DNA of 64,000 nt from an uncultured Acetatifactor sp. (GTDB lineage: Bacteria > Bacillota > Clostridia > Lachnospirales > Lachnospiraceae), in NCBI GenBank assembly GCA_947625675.1, contig CANQPH010000004.1, positions 30,083 through 94,082 on the forward strand, in the 5' to 3' direction. Every line of letters starts with the position of its first letter. The stretch's first letter is position 1. Positions 61,558 through 64,000 of the stretch are shown here, piece by piece. The notes below the pieces were generated by a model. The model made no database searches and was not told the DNA's origin. It saw only the letters and a program-made list of their open reading frames with translations. A program made the position numbers and the translations under genes.

Positions 61558-62058
61558 TTAAGAATACGCCATAAGAAGGTCTATGTCAACAGTTTTTTCG
61601 GTAAAATAGTATACATCTCCTATGCTAAAAACAAAGGTTGTATCATATATCCCGTTGCTTCCTTGGAATGATGCTGTAATCGTGTAGTGTGCAGGATAAT
61701 CGGGCACATCGAAAGCAATACTATCTGCCGCATCCAGAACAACTGTATAGTTTGGTGTTGATACATCATCCGACATTACAAGTTGGAACTTTGGTTTGTT
61801 TACTGCTGTTTCCTCAAGCTCGTTTTGGAAAAGCGTCAATACATCTGAATCCGTCACCGGAACAGCATTCTTCAGTATCCTTCTACGAAATGCCAAATGT
61901 CTTATGATATTCCATCCGAAAACTGCCATGAAACTATCGAAGCACATAGTCAACGCCATTTTCATTGTTGGTGCTGTGCCGTAAAACTTCAGGCCAAGGA
62001 GAATCAATGCTAAAATGAAAGCCGGAAGTAAAGCACCATGAATAAGAGGAAGATACTT
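61558..62058 (-). pseudogene. remnant of an M56 (BlaR1-type) peptidase gene
   Basis: The frame is open from an in-frame stop near 62062. It reads LPLIHGALLPAFILALILLG, then FDSFMAVFGWNIIRHLAFRR and VTDSDVLTLFQNE, which is the membrane part of M56/BlaR1 sensor proteases. It then jumps to a beta-rich segment (YTVVLDAADSIAFDVPDYP) without the zinc motif HExxH. So the N-terminus and the peptidase core are missing. Only a TTG at 62007 is available as start, and no ribosome site is seen. The gap from 61265 to 61557 holds only the palindrome and terminator. Confidence 0.6.
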
Positions 62059-62113
62059 CTGGCCTCCTTATTCAATTTGCCACCCCAATACATAAACAAA
62101 GTATTACAATCTG

Positions 62114-63892
62114 TTATGCGTATTCCGTTGATTGAAAATCCTTCCGCCGTTGGTAATTTTTAGCTTGCAATTTAAACATCTCGGCGTATTTACCTTTCAA
62201 GTTCATTAATTGCAGATGCGTACCGGCTTCGACAATTCTTCCGTTATCGAACATATAAATATAGTCAGCATTTTTTGTTGTGGATAGTCTATGAGATATG
62301 AAGATTACCGCCTTATTCCTTGAAACCTCGTCAATATGGCGATACAACGCATATTCTGCCTTTGGATCGAGCGATGACGATGGCTCATCCATGATAATCA
62401 AGCCATAATCATGGGAAAACACTCTTGATATGGCTATTTTTTGACTTTCTCCAGAAGAAAGACATACACCTTTGTTGTAAAATTCTTTTGTTAGTTCTGT
62501 TTCCACACCATGTTCGAATCCCATACTGTCTATATAAAAGGAAGCTTTCTTCAATGCGCTTTTGACATTCCTTTCAAAATGTGATGAATAATGATCGCAC
62601 AGCACATTTTCAGATATAGGTAGTGCATATAACTGATAGTCTTGAAACACCGCTCCAAAGTTCTCGCAAATGCTTTCTTGGGAATAAGCAGAAGCATCTT
62701 GATCGTTATATCGAATCTGCCCTGCCGCTTGTTCATACAAGCGTAATAGCAACTTGATAAAGGTTGTTTTTCCTGCACCATTGGGCCCAACGATGGCGAT
62801 TTTTTCTCCTTTTCTGATGTGCATACTGATATCTTCCAGCACATAACGATCTGTTCGTGGATACCGAAATGACAATTTTTCTATCTGAATATCGCCGAAA
62901 GAAGCAGCCGTGGTCGCCTGCGGTGCTTGCTCTGTTTGAGTCTCCTCCAAAAATGTGCGCAAATCTTCCATATACAGGGATATTTCATGAACTGAAGAGC
63001 CCGTTTCCAATATGCCGTTTACGGAATCATATATGTTCTGAAGTGTGCTCACAATGATCAAGCAGTCACCATACTGCATGGATCTATCTACGACCGTTTT
63101 CCATGCGGCATAGACAAGCATAGCATACTCGGACAGAACTTTGTTCACAAAGAATTCGATCATACATACAGCAGCGACCTTGCAGCCTTCTTTCCGATAA
63201 ACTTCTACTATTTTTTCCGAAGCTTCCTGAAACCTCGTAAACAGTGGTTTATGAATATTGGTTGTTCTCATTTCCTTGGCATAAGCATCCTGATAAAACA
63301 CCCGACGCACGTAATCTTTTTGCCGATTGATATCGGATATTTTTTGATTTGCCGCATGATCGATCTTGTTCCGTTTTTGGCGTAACAGCAAGGTGACAAA
63401 TGGCAAAAAAGCAAATGGAAGCGTAACTGGATCGATCATCACAGAAAGTGCGACGCAGGATACAACGCTGATTAACGAGCTGGTAAAACTTGCAGCAGCA
63501 TCGATCAATCGACTGATTTTGTTTGCACATTGCGACATCGTAAATGTGTACTTATTGTAATATGTACTATCTTCATAACAGGATAAATCTACAGAAATCG
63601 CTTTAGCAAACAATTTGCCCTTGACCGCCGATTGGATTTCATAAGATTTCCGAGCATTTATTTTTACATTCAGCGATGAAATGACCACTTGACTTAAGAT
63701 AATTCCTGCACATATGAGAAGCAAAACCATTGCACTGTCCTGAAATTCGCCGCCTTCTTGCACATTGTTGATGGCGAATCGCAAAAAATATAGATTTGCA
63801 ATGCTGATTGCCGATTTTACGGCTGCGACGCCTATTTCCCAAAGTAAAAATTTATTGGCACGGGGAAGATCTCCGTACATAAATGCCAGCAT
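62114..63892 (-). CDS. ABC exporter half-transporter, fused permease and ATPase
   Basis: The 592-residue protein has five to six membrane helices and an ATPase domain from about 335. It has Walker A GPNGAGKTT, an unusual signature CLSSGESQKIAISR in place of LSGGQ, Walker B LIIMDEPSSSLD and switch His in FISHRLST. It resembles half-transporters found with peptide or antibiotic export genes in Clostridia, but no such precursor is visible here. A stop lies directly before the ATG and there is no good ribosome site, so the annotated start is uncertain. The AT-rich sequence differs from the 0-60 kb region, suggesting transfer. Confidence 0.85.
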   Translation of the reverse strand: MLAFMYGDLPRANKFLLWEIGVAAVKSAISIANLYFLRFAINNVQEGGEFQDSAMVLLLICAGIILSQVVISSLNVKINARKSYEIQSAVKGKLFAKAISVDLSCYEDSTYYNKYTFTMSQCANKISRLIDAAASFTSSLISVVSCVALSVMIDPVTLPFAFLPFVTLLLRQKRNKIDHAANQKISDINRQKDYVRRVFYQDAYAKEMRTTNIHKPLFTRFQEASEKIVEVYRKEGCKVAAVCMIEFFVNKVLSEYAMLVYAAWKTVVDRSMQYGDCLIIVSTLQNIYDSVNGILETGSSVHEISLYMEDLRTFLEETQTEQAPQATTAASFGDIQIEKLSFRYPRTDRYVLEDISMHIRKGEKIAIVGPNGAGKTTFIKLLLRLYEQAAGQIRYNDQDASAYSQESICENFGAVFQDYQLYALPISENVLCDHYSSHFERNVKSALKKASFYIDSMGFEHGVETELTKEFYNKGVCLSSGESQKIAISRVFSHDYGLIIMDEPSSSLDPKAEYALYRHIDEVSRNKAVIFISHRLSTTKNADYIYMFDNGRIVEAGTHLQLMNLKGKYAEMFKLQAKNYQRRKDFQSTEYA

Positions 63893-63933
63893 TTCTTAAT
63901 CGTTCTAATCATATTATTTTTAAGCAAGCGTAA

Positions 63934-63999
63934 TTAACCTTTTATATACTTTTTTGCCCGTCTAACCACTTGGAATCCACAAGACAGTGCAGTCAACTT
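63934..63999 (-). CDS. possible C-terminal end of a gene beyond the window
   Basis: One minus-strand frame is open from the window edge for 21 codons (KLTALSCGFQVVRRAKKYIK and G) to a TAA at 63934; the other two frames have stops. The basic ending is plausible for a protein tail, but this is too short to name. The 40 bases up to the ABC transporter are AT-rich with nothing clear. Confidence 0.25.
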   Translation of the reverse strand, partial: KLTALSCGFQVVRRAKKYIKG

Positions 64000-64000
64000 A

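Noticed and set aside
1..64000. tRNA, rRNA, intact insertion sequences, prophage or CRISPR-Cas genes
   Set aside because: I saw no cloverleaf-type tRNA, ribosomal sequence, transposase, integrase or cas gene on either strand by reading; a dedicated scan was not possible.

Overview
This window most likely comes from a Lachnospiraceae-type member of the Clostridia. I infer this from the Gram-positive style genes (strong Shine-Dalgarno sites, AraR of the GntR/LacI type, a split transketolase, GH25 and GH73 peptidoglycan hydrolases, DUF6056 and DUF6077 membrane proteins) and the GC-rich codon use; nothing in the sequence names the species. Nearly all genes lie on the minus strand. The exceptions are a rightward block at 21.7-28.8 kb, a membrane-anchored SGNH protein at 7.1 kb and a DUF885 metallopeptidase at 55.6 kb.

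From 0 to 48 kb the window is a large surface-glycan locus. At the left, a sigma-A-type promoter at 3.9 kb drives rmlB, rmlA, rmlC and the permease of a polysaccharide ABC exporter. A divergent pair follows: a GH25 lysozyme-like protein with a Tyr/Glu-rich cytoplasmic tail, and an SGNH-fold protein without the usual serine. A leftward operon from 21.5 to 8.4 kb carries an M28-like aminopeptidase (DUF4910/DUF2172), pseF, pseI, pseG, a GtrII-like glucosyltransferase, a GtrB-like sugar-lipid synthase, an acyltransferase, GT-C-like membrane proteins and rffA/wecE. The rightward block (DUF6056 protein, sialyltransferase-like GT with E-D-G and HP motifs, PglK-like flippase, GT2, unknown membrane protein, pseC) is less GC-rich except for pseC. 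The right leftward operon (glmM, SNF2 helicase, DUF6056, SGNH hydrolase, GT-C-like protein, pseB, GT2, pseH, GT2) completes pseudaminic acid synthesis. All six steps to CMP-pseudaminic acid are present, spread over three transcription units. rmlA and rmlB plus rffA also predict dTDP-4-amino-4,6-dideoxygalactose. Three polyprenyl-phosphate sugar synthase candidates and about eight GT-C-like membrane proteins suggest that sugars are added on the outer face of the membrane.

From 40.9 to 47.9 kb lie a lipoprotein whose Pro-rich repeat tail is put out of frame by a G6 tract, a GH73 glucosaminidase, and two GT-C-like proteins. From 48 to 55.4 kb is the L-arabinose operon araR-araA-araB-araD-tktN-tktC, with an ECF sigma factor gene at its end and palindromic operator candidates at its start. 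From 55.6 to 64 kb the content is mixed: DUF885 peptidase, a DUF4143 ATPase remnant, MarR regulator, membrane-anchored Mrr-like nuclease with a duplicated 3' end, nagA, a phosphodiesterase, an M56 peptidase remnant and an ABC exporter.

Non-coding structure is notable. Two 66-67 bp copies of a palindromic repeat each carry the ribosome-binding site of the next gene (33.7 and 60.0 kb). A related nested palindrome lies at 3.96-4.14 kb. There are clear hairpins at 40.85, 48.6 and 61.36 kb, and several promoters with exact 17-bp spacing.
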